Positions 21,691-33,999 of a DNA stretch of 64,000 nt are shown piece by piece (the stretch's first letter is position 1; each line of letters starts with the position of its first letter). The position numbers and the translations under genes are program-made. Origin of the DNA: Fasciola hepatica (lineage: Eukaryota > Platyhelminthes > Trematoda > Plagiorchiida > Fasciolidae); the NCBI GenBank assembly GCA_948099385.1, contig CANUEZ040000031.1, positions 3,031,001-3,095,000 of the forward strand, in the 5' to 3' direction. The notes beneath the pieces are model-generated. The model had not been told where the DNA came from, searched no databases, and was given only the letters and a program-made list of their open reading frames with translations.

Positions 21691-24290
21691 AAGAGAAAAA
21701 CACGCCTAGTAAGTAAACCACGAGGTAAGATCTGAAGACCTCAATGTCGATGAGCCTGGTGTGATCTCTGGGTCACGTAAGATTCCCTCTTGTCCGTGGT
21801 TCTAGGTCCGGTCTGCCTACGTTTCTGGGCGTTTTATTACTTTCCTCTCGTGGGCGTTTTCTGTTTATCTCGTAACACCATGTCAAATGCTTTCCAGTTT
21901 CAGGTTTGCTACGGTTGTTTTTGGGTTTCACTGCCCCGGCTTTCGAAGCGCTCATCAATTATTTTCTCGTTTCGCCCTAAGCTGTGTCTACTGAAAGGAG
22001 GCCTGCCGACCCTGCCCTCTAAATAATCACTTTGCATATACCGACCTTCAAGACTGTCCATCAGTAACTCTAGTTTATGCTGGTCAATAAGGAAATTGGA
22101 AGCTGCCATATAACATATGACCCCAGCCTTTTGATATGAGCCACAAGCCTCCTCTACCTGAGGTTACAATGCAAATTAGGGGCACAACAATTTCCTCCGG
22201 AGTTGGGAGGCCTTGGAGGTGGCCATCATTGCCCGCAGAAACCCAGTGCAGGACCAGAGCGTACAGCAAATTCTAAGCCCTAGGCTTGGAAGGAGAAAGT
22301 TCTAACTGCTGCGCCATATGGGTGTTCAAAAGGATCACCATTAAGTGAGGATCCTCCCTTCAAAGAACTTTGGCCTCAGCCTCTGCGGCACAATATTCCA
22401 GTTTTATGACGTGCCAACCATGTATGCTAGCTGGCGAAGACTGCAGCGATATATGATGATATTCCCTCGAGGAGTAACCCGGTTGTCTCTGACATACGCA
22501 GGTCTTCTCTCACTACGGTGCCTGCCCCGCGAACATATAAAGATCTCGCCTTAGCTTTGTCTGAAAACGAATTCAGCATGGGAAGCCTACCATGGGATGA
22601 AAACTGGTCACTGTAGCTGAACCACGCGCGCTCACAGTAACAAATGGTTGTTGAAATCCTCCGGAAACACTGTAATGCCCAGGCTTCATGGAAATATTCA
22701 ACCCTAAACATTATTATTGTTCTGTACCACCTAAACCTTTGTGGACCAACCTTTGACTTGCCTCCGGAGAGCGGATTTTTCAAATCTAGTTTGGATTCGT
22801 GTGAGTCAAGTGTTTGCCTATCTCGCCCTGTTGACTGGGCTCTCGTTCTGATTCCTCACGGTTGTATATTTATGTTTTCATATATTTTGCGTGTTGCGCA
22901 TTTTACAATCCTCAGTGGCAGAAGCTAACAGTCAATCTTGTTTTGCAGCCGGGATTCTTGCAAATCGACCACGGGTTACTTGAAAGCGTCTTACACTAGC
23001 CTAGTTGCCATAGTCCTCCACTAAGACAATGTTTTGGCCCTTCAAAAGAAGGTTATCACAAATACCACAACGGATTCGTTCAGGGAGCTACACTAGTCGA
23101 ACCAGAGTATGGGCTTCCCAGTGTTCAAGGAAGAAACCAAATCCCCGACCAGCACTGGCGACTCAGGAAGCCGGATACCGGACCGGCCGTCGCCTTTTAA
23201 ACTTCGGGTATATCTACTAAACAACCTGTTCCCTGTATGAACCAGTAAAGACTTGTTTGCCATCCCCTTACGGAAAGATGACAATGCCAAGACCCTGGTC
23301 CAATCGCTATGTGCTGCCAATGAAGCGACTGTCCCGGAGTCTGGCCGGCTGCGGCTCTCCCCTAACCCAGGTTTAGGTGGTAACTTTCTTTGGCCATCCA
23401 TCAGCTCTTACCCAATTCTACGCATTGGCTTTCTGCCACATTTTGATTGTTCGGTTGATGCAACGTGGCACAAGGTAGAGCATCTTAGAGACCTACCTTG
23501 CCGTAACCGGCTACGATTTTCGGGTGAGTCATAACAATCCCTCGTAAGTTTAACAGCAGTCACACCAATCAAATGGCGAACTAGCTGCCGCCTACTCGAA
23601 TACGTTTCAGTAGTTCGGACCACGCTTGTTAGTGACAGCCAATGTCATCCATCATAATGACCCTAGGTGAACTACTCTGTTCATAAGGCCGGGCCAAATG
23701 GTACCAGAGAAGCCCTGCGTTTCACGGGCCGGATTGAAACACACTCCAGAGCTTGGCATGATACGTTTTTCTAGTACCAATTCTGTCTTCTCCTTCACAC
23801 GTTTCTGAGATTCAACGAAGGCTGCCGACCTCGTGATGGATGAAAAGCATTTGACAAATCTACCGTCCTCGATATGTGCCAGATTTCCCGAGTACGGAAA
23901 CCTGCTTCAGCCTTGTTAGGTTTCTTTCTCTTCGGCCGCATTCATTTAGTTCGTACGTATTATTAGACCTCAGTAAATTAGGTCCATATCCCGAAAACTC
24001 TCTTCTCCGAGCTTGTTGGGCTTTCCTAGTTTCCAAGCATGCAGTTGCGGATCCCCAATGCAGTCCGTACCATTCATCGGTCGACGCACGAGACAACTCG
24101 TAGTTCAGAAACTGCCCACTTATACCATATGACACTCTGGTAGCATTCATGTGCGCAGTTTGGCTGGCTGAGCTACACTTCTGTGTTGGCCACCATCTCA
24201 TCTAGTTAAGTGAATATACACCCTACGGCCACTGTACGTAGCCGTACGTCGTAAGAGAAGCCTCCACTCAAGCGGAATATGGGATCTTCT
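21691..24290. other. Unassigned stretch
   Basis: Frames up to 118 codons occur on both strands (for example 22427-22783 minus, 23093-23401 minus, 23860-24201 minus). None shows a domain, repeat partner or splice-compatible chain that I can defend. It could be intron or intergenic DNA of the neighbouring gene, or old repeats. Confidence 0.4.
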
Positions 24291-26340
24291 GTCAGTCCAT
24301 TTTGACCAATCATTTTATCAAGGATTGTCATTTCGACCCAAAAACGACTACAAGCTGGCTGGCGCGCTGCTTTCAAATGCATCACTCCAGCAAGTATATA
24401 CCCCCGTCTCTTTTGAATTCAAACTTGTTTTCTCCTCGCGAAAATATCGGGCGTGACCCTTGTTCTTCCCCCTCGCATTCATATTCGTACTTGTGTGGTT
24501 TTCATTCAAGACTCGTGGCTGAACCCATAGACTGCCTGACCACCAGCACCACTAAACTGCTTCGAACTTTCCCTGCAGGAAAGGACTTCTACCAGTAGAA
24601 ATACTGAAAGAGCCGTGGTCATATATGTCAAATTCGCCTGCTATGACAGTTTTGAAGTCGTTCGCTAGTACTCCGTGAACGGTATGGATTGTTTAGTTAT
24701 GCATGGCTATCTAAAATTTCCTGGTCATGGGAGCACCATCACGGCAAACTTATGAGCAGCTTCGTTTTCCCCACAGAATGCTATATCTTCCTTCTATGGC
24801 TATTTTTTACCATTCCCGGTTTTCCTAATGGATAACAATCTGCGCGTTATATTAGATGACTTTTTTCATGACCACAATCAAAACTCCACTCCTTTAACTT
24901 ATCGGATCCTGGCGTTTTTCCCACTTGAGCAACTCTGTTTTGAACAGAATTATCACCAACAATCCAGCGTTATTTTCCCGAAATAAGTTTTTACCAATCG
25001 CAACCAGTGACCAATATCTGCTTCTGCTGGGGCCACAGATGCACTGCCGGTCTGCTCTGCACTATTTCAGGCGAACCAGCTGGATCAGAATCCATCTCCG
25101 AAATTTTCCGCATGACAAAAAAAATTCCCCTAGAAAAATCAATTTCTCATGCACCTTTCTGGTTTTATTTCTATCCAACTTAAAGCGGCAATGTCAAACG
25201 CTTCGCAGAGATGGTGAAATAAATATTCGGTAAGTGCTGCCTTTAGCAAATTCCCGCTGTTGTGACGCATATTTCTACACTACTCACCCGCATTTGGTTC
25301 TGTTCCGCGGTCTCTCTTTCTCCGTAAACTGTTGGCTTTTGGGTGTCTCACACCTTTAGTAGCATGGTCATGTGATTATTTTAACAACAGAAGCCCGTGC
25401 CATCAGCTACGTTTTAAAATATCCAAACCCTCGGCAAGAACACAGAAGGGCTTCAGGGAACTGTGCTTTCCCCTTGTTTATTTTACACCTACGTTAGTGA
25501 TCTATCATCCAGTTTTCCTTTACATTCATTCGGACTTGCCGAGGACCTGGCTCTTTGTACGGCCGGTACTGTCCCCCAGGACTTCAGTAAACTTTTCCAG
25601 TAGTGTCTGTTACTCACGGTTTCTCCATTCTATCAGGTCTAACTTCGAATTTGCCTAAATGCTTCGAGTGCTTATTTACCATTTTTCGACTGACTTATCC
25701 TGGCGATCCATATATAATTTCCACAAAACTCATAGTAGCTTTGGTTCCGCCAACTATTTTACTATCGAGAGAAATTATAAATGGTAACTCCACTTTCTAA
25801 ACTAAGAGAAAAAACTCTTCCAGTTATTCCACCGAATCCGAGAGCTTGGACATTTTACCTTCATGCTTAGTGAATTTCCTCTTTCTCTTCTTCAAACTGT
25901 TCTCCCTATCCAGCCTCTTTTTTCTTGTGTTACATTTGCTGGCTTACCAACGGAAGATTTAGAAGTCCTTCTTCAAAGTCCATTTGTTATCAGTCGGGCA
26001 ACTTTCACAGCCTCAACTAAACCACCTCCTAAGTAGCCCCAACCACACCCGGCGACTTGTGAAAGGATCACTTGCAGAATTTGCAGAGGGTATTTACGCT
26101 TTACGCAGCGATCTATCTAAATGTAACACATTCTCCCATACTTACCTTCTTTCGATTCATATCCCCTCGTGCTTTTATCAGCAAAAACCTTTCCTTGCCA
26201 TACCTGACCAGGCTCCCCGCGAACTGGTAGCGGGTACCAGCTAAACTTCTTGGCAATTGAATTTAGTAGTCTTTTTTTCTCATTCCATTGATTGGGCGAT
26301 ATGCTAAGAGCAAAGCTATTTCGGCTGAAACGCGGAAGTC
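24291..26340 (+). repeat. Pyrimidine-rich DNA, probable rightward 3'-UTR remnant
   Basis: The plus strand is CT-rich, like 10632-13270 and 58522-61750, in contrast to the purine-rich DNA that follows at 26433. A weak family ending may lie near 26285-26330. No coding motif. The assignment rests mainly on composition. Confidence 0.3.
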
Positions 26341-26432
26341 TCTACGCGGAAGTTTGATCAAATATAAATACAAAAGGTTTTTTCAGGGCAGGAAAGCACG
26401 GCACACTTGCGGGCATTTCATGGACACTTGAG
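26341..26432. other. Junction between opposed repeat blocks
   Basis: Short stretch where the composition switches from pyrimidine-rich to purine-rich. No feature seen. Confidence 0.4.
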
Positions 26433-27720
26433 TCAGCGCGGCTTAGAGACCAACACTGCGAGATGCCAATCGGTCCGGAGTGGTAACATTTTCATAAGGC
26501 ATTCTATTCCATCCCCGGATATGTGTCCTCTGTCAGATAAATAAAAGTTTGTTTCTTCACCTTGATGACGAAAAGTGCGCAGGGCATGATCAATGATTAT
26601 AACATTATACAGCAAGAAGTATTCAAAAATTTCGGAAGTTTGAATCATACATGTTAGTAACCGCACAATGAAGCTGGGCAGTGCTTGAATGAACTAAAAT
26701 GGTTACGGGTAATAGTGTGAGTAAAAATCAGCTTTGATTTCGAGGGCGAGGCGTCGTGGAGAGTCGGCTATGCATGAAACAGCCGAAAGAGGGCTAATGA
26801 CGTGTGTGTAACATGCAGCAGACATGAGAGTTGTGTAAACAATCAACTCCGGAGAGGTGAAAGAGAATTGGAGATGTATAGAAAAAGCACGAGGATGCAC
26901 TTGGTGCATATCTTAAAGGCTCCTATCGAAAACTAGAGGGAAAGATTCACCAAATAATAACCAGCCATGGTAGAGACTAGGGCCAGCATGGTTTTCAAAG
27001 TACAAACGGTGATATAAGCGGGGCATAGATACGCTTATCTCCACTGATGTCATTTGGACATATCATTAGGCCAGATAAAAGGGGATTTGAGATAACCAGT
27101 GAAGAGGGAACCTGCCGAATAATTGCTAGTGAGTCAGGCAAGTTTTGATGATCGTTCTTTCATGAATTCCCACGGCGATGAGGAGAAAAAGAAGTTTCTT
27201 CCAAAGTTCATTGGAAGACAAATACTTCACACGGAATGAAGTGTGTCGTTGAGGCGACGTGAAAGGTATTTGGAAGCCCAGCCGGGTAGTTCAAAATGGA
27301 ATGGGTAAACAGACAGACCACTGGAGTTGGAAGATGGAGCAGATGCGCCGAAGTAAATATGACGAGATCTTAAGGAGGGATGGCCTTGGACGTGAAGGTC
27401 CGTTGCTGTGACTTGTAGAGAATGAGACCCGGGGAGGGCACTGATATTAATTCTGTGTGGAAAAATTTGTTATCACTACGGAAACGAATATGCAACCATG
27501 TTTCAACCAACAGCGAGCGACTGGTGCGTTATTTTACAATGATCTTGTCTGCCCTTGAGAGCAAGTCACGAACTGAGGCTTGATCAGGGGCGGGCTCACC
27601 AGATGCGACTGGCTGCTCATAAAGAAAATGCTCGAGGTAGCAGGCGAAAGGGGCTTAGATGACATTGGCTGAGGGTGCGGAGGATGATCACCGCTAAAAC
27701 CGCAATAAACTAGTCCGTTT
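26433..27720 (-). repeat. CR1-type 3' UTR, relative of 43681-44880
   Basis: Many aligned blocks with 43681-44880 in the same order, such as 'gattcaccaa' then 'taaccag(c/t)catgg', 'catttggacat' / 'atttggacag', and 'taattgc(c/t)agtgag'. The divergence is large. A possible 3' end at 26550-26600 has 'tttcttcaccttgatgacga' and 'gggcatgatcaatga'. No coding region follows on the 5' side. Confidence 0.65.
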
Positions 27721-28840
27721 TTTATGATAAACTAAAGAGCGAAAGCTCTTTGCTTTTGCACCACCGGGAGACACGGCATCCAAGTTCTTCACGCACCAGT
27801 TCTGCCCTCGCATAGTGGGAGACGCCCGGCCTAACATGTCAGCTGTAGCAAATACTTTGCTTCCACCGAACGAGCTATTTTATCACCCATACTTACTCCT
27901 AGTGAGAATTCGGCAATAAGTCCATCAGGGTCTCTGACGGCACCATTAAAGCAAAGTAGTCGACTTGATCGCCAAATACGAACTCCCGTCCGTTTTGATG
28001 ATTTCTTGACAATTTTTACAGCCCATTGAAAGTGCGTAGTTGTGGAATTCGCCATGGACTAACCAATTGGCGGGCCGGACAGGCTACAAACAGTATTCGC
28101 AATTTCGTTTCCTCCTGGTCTCCTGGCGATAACAGCAATGTCGAAGGTATCTCGTGAGTTTTGTTATGGTCCAACATCCGCCGCGGCCCTTGGGTGCCAC
28201 CTCCTTCTAGTTGCCCTGCCCTTCTAAGAAGGATTTATGCAGCCACACTGCCTTCATCCGTACGGTTACTCATTTTCGAGTACGTTCAAGCAGTAAACCC
28301 CTAGCTTAAGGGCGAGAGGACCGGTCGGCACGGCACTGGAAAAGATGACCGGGCACCTTCCTGGATAAACCTGTTGTGGCGTCTTCATGCTCGCGGGCTT
28401 GTGAAACACGCATAGATGATGAAGCACCACTGGACCAATGTACAGCGAAGGTTGAAAGGACAGGAGTCCTCGAACTCACATCAGCAGTGGTTTCACATCG
28501 CCAACAGCGTACTGAGCAAGATGCGAGGAGCTTCGCGATTACGAATATTTTTGGCCCACGTCGGCGATCGAAGCCCTGCTCCGTCGGACATCTAGGCAGC
28601 CCCTGAAGCGACAGCAATCCCCGTTCATGCTAGGAGCGGTGGCATTTTTACCGTCGCTCTCAAGCAAGTTTTCGGGGATAAGCTCATAATTGTCTATCCC
28701 GATAGAATTCTGATTTCCAAGTGAGCAAATTGTAGGTGGTTCTCGTGGCACCGGAGACCAAAGCACTCTTTTATTGAGGAAACCGTGAGGTAGGGCTTCG
28801 CGACCTGGTCCACCTAGCCGTCGAGATATTATACTGATTA
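27721..28840 (-). other. Unassigned stretch with protein-like minus-strand frames
   Basis: This block lacks partners elsewhere in the window. The minus-strand frame at 27831-28055 reads FQWAVKIVKKSSKRTG, FNGAVRDPDGLIAEFSLG and SMGDKIARSVEAKYLL. It contains a gtaagt that could be a donor after LG. A frame just downstream includes RAELVREELGCRV. At 28300-28620 two overlapping minus frames are open. It could be a host pseudogene, another transposon or chance. No family recognised. Confidence 0.3.
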
Positions 28841-29113
28841 TTTTGGTGATGACTGAACCATTGCGGTCATCGAAACTTCGGGAGATTCAAAGATCCCACC
28901 AGTCAAGATCCAGGCCATTCGAGCGTCCCGTCATAAATTCTCAGAACGAGTTAACCTGGAGCCGAAAGGTGCGGTGGGATTCTAGACTGTCAAGAACAGT
29001 ACTTGGTTTAGAAGGGCCCGCGGGACACCGATGGGACTCAAGCCTGAAACTTGAAGGCCAAATAATGGCTATTTTAGCCTTTGGGCAAAAGTATGTAATA
29101 ATAGTAGTGATAG
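28841..29113. other. Flank and tail of the 29-kb copy
   Basis: 28841-29090 is unassigned. 29094-29113 ('taataatagtagtgatag') is the variable tail next to the 3' end that begins at 29114. Confidence 0.45.
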
Positions 29114-29640
29114 TTTATTTCTCGATCGTGGTCTAGAGACACGCATGAAAGCACGATCAGAGTTTACAATATTACTCCAGAAAATGAAATATCTGCCAAT
29201 TGTAAAATGGGAGCCCCATACTGTGGCAACATAGGAATGAGGCGAGGGAGAGTTTAAATGAGGTAAAGTGACAGCGGAATACACGGTAAGCGTGGTTCAG
29301 TTTTGGGTCATCTGGGACAATGATAAAAAATCGGCCGAGCCTAAGACGTGCGTTGTCTTGTTAATCAGAAAATGCAATATTCACACGGATGACGCAAGGA
29401 ATTTGTCAGGGATGCATACCCCAGTTCCTTCAAAAAGTTTATTGGTGATGAAGCATGGAGACAGGTGGGAATTTCATGAAGGTGCACGGGTGAACACTGA
29501 TTTTCATAGATTTGTGGATATAAAAAGGAGTAGTAACCCATGAACAGGTGAGATAATTTTCATGAGAAGTAGTGAGTATCATCTCACGTCGAGAATTCGC
29601 AGCTGGTGGAAGAAAAAGGGAGCTCCAAGGGAGAGTAATC
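29114..29640 (-). repeat. CR1 3'-end copy, duplicate of 13541-14067
   Basis: About 98% identical to 13541-14067. See that entry for edges and motifs. Confidence 0.88.
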
Positions 29641-31329
29641 AGCGGGCTGAATACCGTGCCCATGGGGGGCAAAGTAAAGCAAAAGTGATGAGAAGAAAAA
29701 TTTGCAATACGCCAGTTTACGCTGGTAAAATGACAAATGTTTGCCCAGGGCAGTGGGGTAAGGGTCAGAACCACGGTGGTTTTGCAACTGACGTCAGTAC
29801 ACATGCCGGACACGCTTGGAATGATGCAAAGCGGAGGCAAACTAAGTAGGAGATGGATAAGCTTACGTGGAGAGTCCAGTTCGTTATCACTTCAGTCGGT
29901 CTCGTGCGTGAAAACCAAAAGCATGTCAAAAGAACAGGGGTGATGTGGGATCTCCACTTTTGCAGGGTCGGGCCAGACCAGATGGGAAACATACCCATGA
30001 TTGAAGGGTTGCCCATTTCTCTCACAGCTTGATACTTGTGGTATCTGGAGATCAAATTGATCCCTTTAGGGTTTTTTCCACTTCTTTTTGTTTTTATTTT
30101 TGCTTTCTAACAGAGCGGTGGCTGAATCCATATAAGAACCTTCCACAGCCCGTCTGCCAGACAGTTATTTACCGCGTATTTTTCATTTTTTCTCAACTGC
30201 GAGTGTGGTCCGCTTTTCCCAAGTCCGGAAGTAGCTCTGATGTAGGTGCTACTGACTTCAGGGGTTTTGCCCGCGTGAGCTAGAAAAATACACGGTGGGA
30301 CTAAGCAATCACACGGAGTGGGACAATCAGTGTGGTACAGCACATGTCTGCACAGTGCCTGGCCGTATTGAGACTACCAGAGGCCTTTTTGGGGTGATCG
30401 GATTGGCTGCACCACTGGAAGAAGTTTTGGTGCACACGGAGCAAGCACAGCATTCAAAACGGTGTGATAGGTTTAGAAATCATGGCGACGCAGACTAGCA
30501 GTCATGACTGGAAATGTAAGGCAAGGAAACTGGGGCCAACAGGTAGCTATTGGAAGGTGGGCGTATCAGATAGGAGATTTTAGAGCGGGATCACTGGGGA
30601 AGGCCAATGATGGCTGGGCAAGACATTTGGGGGGAGAAGCCGGAAATGAGAGAGGAGTCGAAGAATCAAAAGTTAAAGCGACGGACGGAGGAACTTAATG
30701 TCATAGGATCCAGATTCACTGATTTACTTGAAGCTAGACGAAATTCGGAGCTAAGAGCCACAATGGTGAATGCCAACTGCTGAAATGGACAGAGCAGGGC
30801 TAGGTGACAGTGGGTGGACGTGGGCGTTGTTAAGAGTCGCGAGAACCGGCAGGCATCTGACAAGTTATATTTACAGACAGCAACAGACAGTATCCTACTG
30901 CAATGTAGACTGTGTACAGTATGTGAGAAAAAAGGCATATACATATATATATATATGTGCATGGTCAGCCTACCTTCCATCTTTAGGCAAGAAATAAAGG
31001 TCTTGGCATATGATGTCATGATCTCAATGATAGAACACGTTTTCGAGGGATAGGAGAGAGTAGGAGGGAAGAGGCGGTCTAGGGTTCTAAAGATCAATGC
31101 CCTTTTCATAGGTTCTATCGCCAGATTTACTGGCGTCAGTCAAGGACAACAGATGACCCATGGTAAGTTGTGATTTCAGGGTATGGCTAAACTGGGCTAT
31201 TGACGCACATTTGCTAAGAGTTAGGGGCAACATATTCCAAAGCTTTGAGTATTTGGTACGAAAGAAATTAGGTCTTTTTGAAGCCTTGACTGTAAGATGG
31301 TCAGACTGAAGTTCCGTGACGTGAAGGGT
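29641..31329 (-). repeat. 3' UTR of CR1 no. 2
   Basis: Contains the TGACGTCA module (29788-29807), blocks shared with 953-1340 and 21484-21690, and an AT microsatellite at 30936-30958. Frames such as 30666-31109 (minus) run across the microsatellite and have no domain. Confidence 0.65.
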
Positions 31330-32885
31330 AAGGTAAGGTTAGGGTAAACTGAATAGATTTGGTAGAAGTGAACGCAGAGCGATCAATAGGTCTACATAGA
31401 AAACGTTAGTCAAATCAAACTTGTACGAGCAATGAGGGGTCAAGTTTGAGTAGAGTGCGTCGCCCTATATAGCTCAAAAGTGAAGGGTATCTCAGTAGCT
31501 TATTGGCAAATGTACGCTGCACTTTTCCAAGGAGTACCCTATCCGTTTGGGACATCCCGGAGAAGATAATAGAGCAGTATAACAGATGTGGTATAGCGTG
31601 GGACTGATATGTAAGGAAAGCACTGTTCACTTTAAGGGATATGAGAAAAAGGCCTATTATCTGTCTGGCCCTGGCCGTCTGGAATGAGACATATTCCAAT
31701 AACTGTAGGTATTTGATGTATCAAAGGCCAAGATCTCTCACTATTGAGCTTGAGGAGATGGGCACTTGATTCTGTGACGTGGTCCCGGGGAGGGACTTGA
31801 TATCTATGGGTTGTGTAGAAGCTTCTGAAAGCTGGAAAGCACACCTGCCATGAAGTGCACCAATGATCAAGTTTCTAAAGACCATTATGTACATCAAACG
31901 GTACTATCCTCAGATCTTGACGGATAATTCGTAGACGATTTTGAGGTCATTGACGAGGACGAAAGAAAAGCCGTGCTGCACAACCGGGCAAATATCGTCA
32001 TCAAAGAGCAAGAAAAATAGCAGACCAAGAACACCTGCATAACTCCACTGGTAACTGGAACTGGCTGCAATTAGTGACCATTGGAAGAAAAAACCTGGAT
32101 TCGGTCGTACAGGTGGGAATAGATCCACCATAAAATCGGGCCACAGAAAACTTGGGCTTGGAGTTTTGTTAGCAATAGGAAGTGCGGAACTCCACTGAAT
32201 GCCTCGGTCATATCGAAGCGGATGATAGTCACAGATTCGCCTCTGTCAGCAGCCGTCGCCGGTAGGTTCAAGAGGTCAAATTGGCATGTGGTTCAGGAAC
32301 ACGATTTTGGAAATTCATGGTGGCCTCTGTGAACAAGGTTATGCGAGATGAGAAAATTGGAATTCCGCTGTTAATTTAAACTTTCCATTGTTCTGGCAGC
32401 CAGGGGGGTGTGGTTAGTAGGAAGCTACTTTGAAGGATCCCGCACTAGACCATTTATATAAATAGGGATAATTGTTTAAGTTTTCTATTTGAATGGGAAA
32501 ACGCCATGTTTAGGAGATGAGTTATAGAGATGAGCTATAGAGATTCATGGGGATAGCTGCGACACCACTTCCACAAAGATGAAAGAGCGATGGGGGAATG
32601 GCGTCGTAGCCGGGGCGGGAGAACAGTCACACCGACAGCAGGGGATGAGCCACGTCGCTTAAACTGAATTCCACGTCGGAGAGAACCTGGCCGGTGATAG
32701 GGGTACGGGGGGGGCGGATTTGAAGTGGCGTCGGCAGACATGGACTCTAAGACAAAAGTACTGAAAGCCTCAGCGATTTCGGCTGGAGATTGAATTTGCC
32801 TAATGTTTTCCAAAATAAATGTGGTATCCTGGAAGAATCTGTCCGACTTCTGTGTCTTAACAGTCGGGCAAATCAGTGGAGTCAT
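31330..32885 (-). pseudogene. CR1 reverse transcriptase, broken
   Basis: The fingers part at 32535-32885 includes SPAEIAEAFSTFV. The palm at 32071-32271 has IIRFDMTEAFSGVPH. At 31930-31962 the catalytic box reads VNDLKIVYE where the family has ADDMKLVY, so the first Asp is lost. The thumb at 31415-31699 has LLYCSIIFSGMSQTDRVLLG then VQRTFANKLLRYPSLL, the usual CR1 C-terminal order. Several frameshifts separate these pieces. Confidence 0.85.
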
Positions 32886-33027
32886 TCTACGGCTTTCAAG
32901 TCAGAAATGTTCTGCCTTTCATCAATTCATTACTCCGAAGACTGATGGGTACAGAGAACGAGGGGAGCTGCTACAATACGGAGAATTCTCTGGTTTTATT
33001 GTAGATTTGCAGTTTTGCATATTTATT

Positions 33028-33850
33028 TTAAAACCTTGTAAGATAAAATCTGCGGGGTTGTGAGCTTTTAGTCCCAAAGGTGGTGGTTGATGTTATGCAT
33101 ATATGTAGTCTATCTTGGAGCACGTCAATATCAAGCTTTGGGTAGTGCTGCAGGAAGTATTCAACCCGGTTGAGGGAGCGAAGCATGGACTGGAGGTTTA
33201 TCCAGTTGATCGTCTGTAAGGGCCTCTGAGGTGAGCTACACCTGGGATCCTTGGGCCCGGCTGTGGATCTGCAAGATGCCATTCTGTGGTCACTGCCTGG
33301 AAAGGGGTCGACGGCTGTAGTTATCAGATAAGCCAACAGTAAACACCAGGTCAAGTATTCTGTTTCCTCTTGTTGGTGTCGTAGGGTGCTGGACCCCGTG
33401 CCCTGTGTGCATGATGGAAACAAAGTTTGTGAAGCATTACAGTGATAACATGGTGTCCCGGCAGATATTGTGCTTATCGAAATCGCCAGTTATTTTTCTA
33501 CGAAGAGGTTAATAGTACAAATTGTTCACGAGTGTTGAATACCTGGGCAAGGTCCTTGACGTTTGAGTTGGGTGGTTGATAGACGCAGCCAATACGGAGT
33601 GGCGAGTTGGCCAGAAGAACGGTTACCCATTATGTGACCCGAATTTTGTCCAGCTTTAGATCAGAAAGAGGGAAGGTGGGCAAGCTGTTTTATTATAAAC
33701 TAGGCAACCTCCTCCACTATGACGAATCCTCTTCATGAAGGTTTGTTAGCCAGCAATGAAAATTTGGTCTCGTGAAAGAAAGCCATTTGGCCAGGTTTCG
33801 GTTATGACAATGGTGTCGAAGTCGGTCGACGGTAGTAAGTTAGGGAAAGT
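33028..33850 (-). pseudogene. CR1 endonuclease, broken
   Basis: The N-terminal part, read directly on the minus strand at about 33700-33820, gives DTIVITETWPNGFLSRDQIF, then RIRHSGGGCLVY. A stop lies between the two segments. The C-terminal part at 33028-33423 shows PFPGSDHRMASC, the Ser-Asp-His end. The pieces lie in different frames. Confidence 0.85.
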
Positions 33851-33999
33851 ATGGGTTTATTCAGTGGTGGGCGGGTAGTAATGGGGAGCAAGTTAAGAGC
33901 AGCTGCATCGTCATGTTGTGCGATGGGAACTACCACCGGCGGGCGTAGGTGACTGATATTATCAAGATGGAAAACACTAGTGATTGGGCACATAATGTG

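Noticed and set aside
22427..24201. Several 70-118-codon frames as host exons
   Set aside because: No chain of exons with compatible phases and splice sites could be built, and no domain is recognisable.
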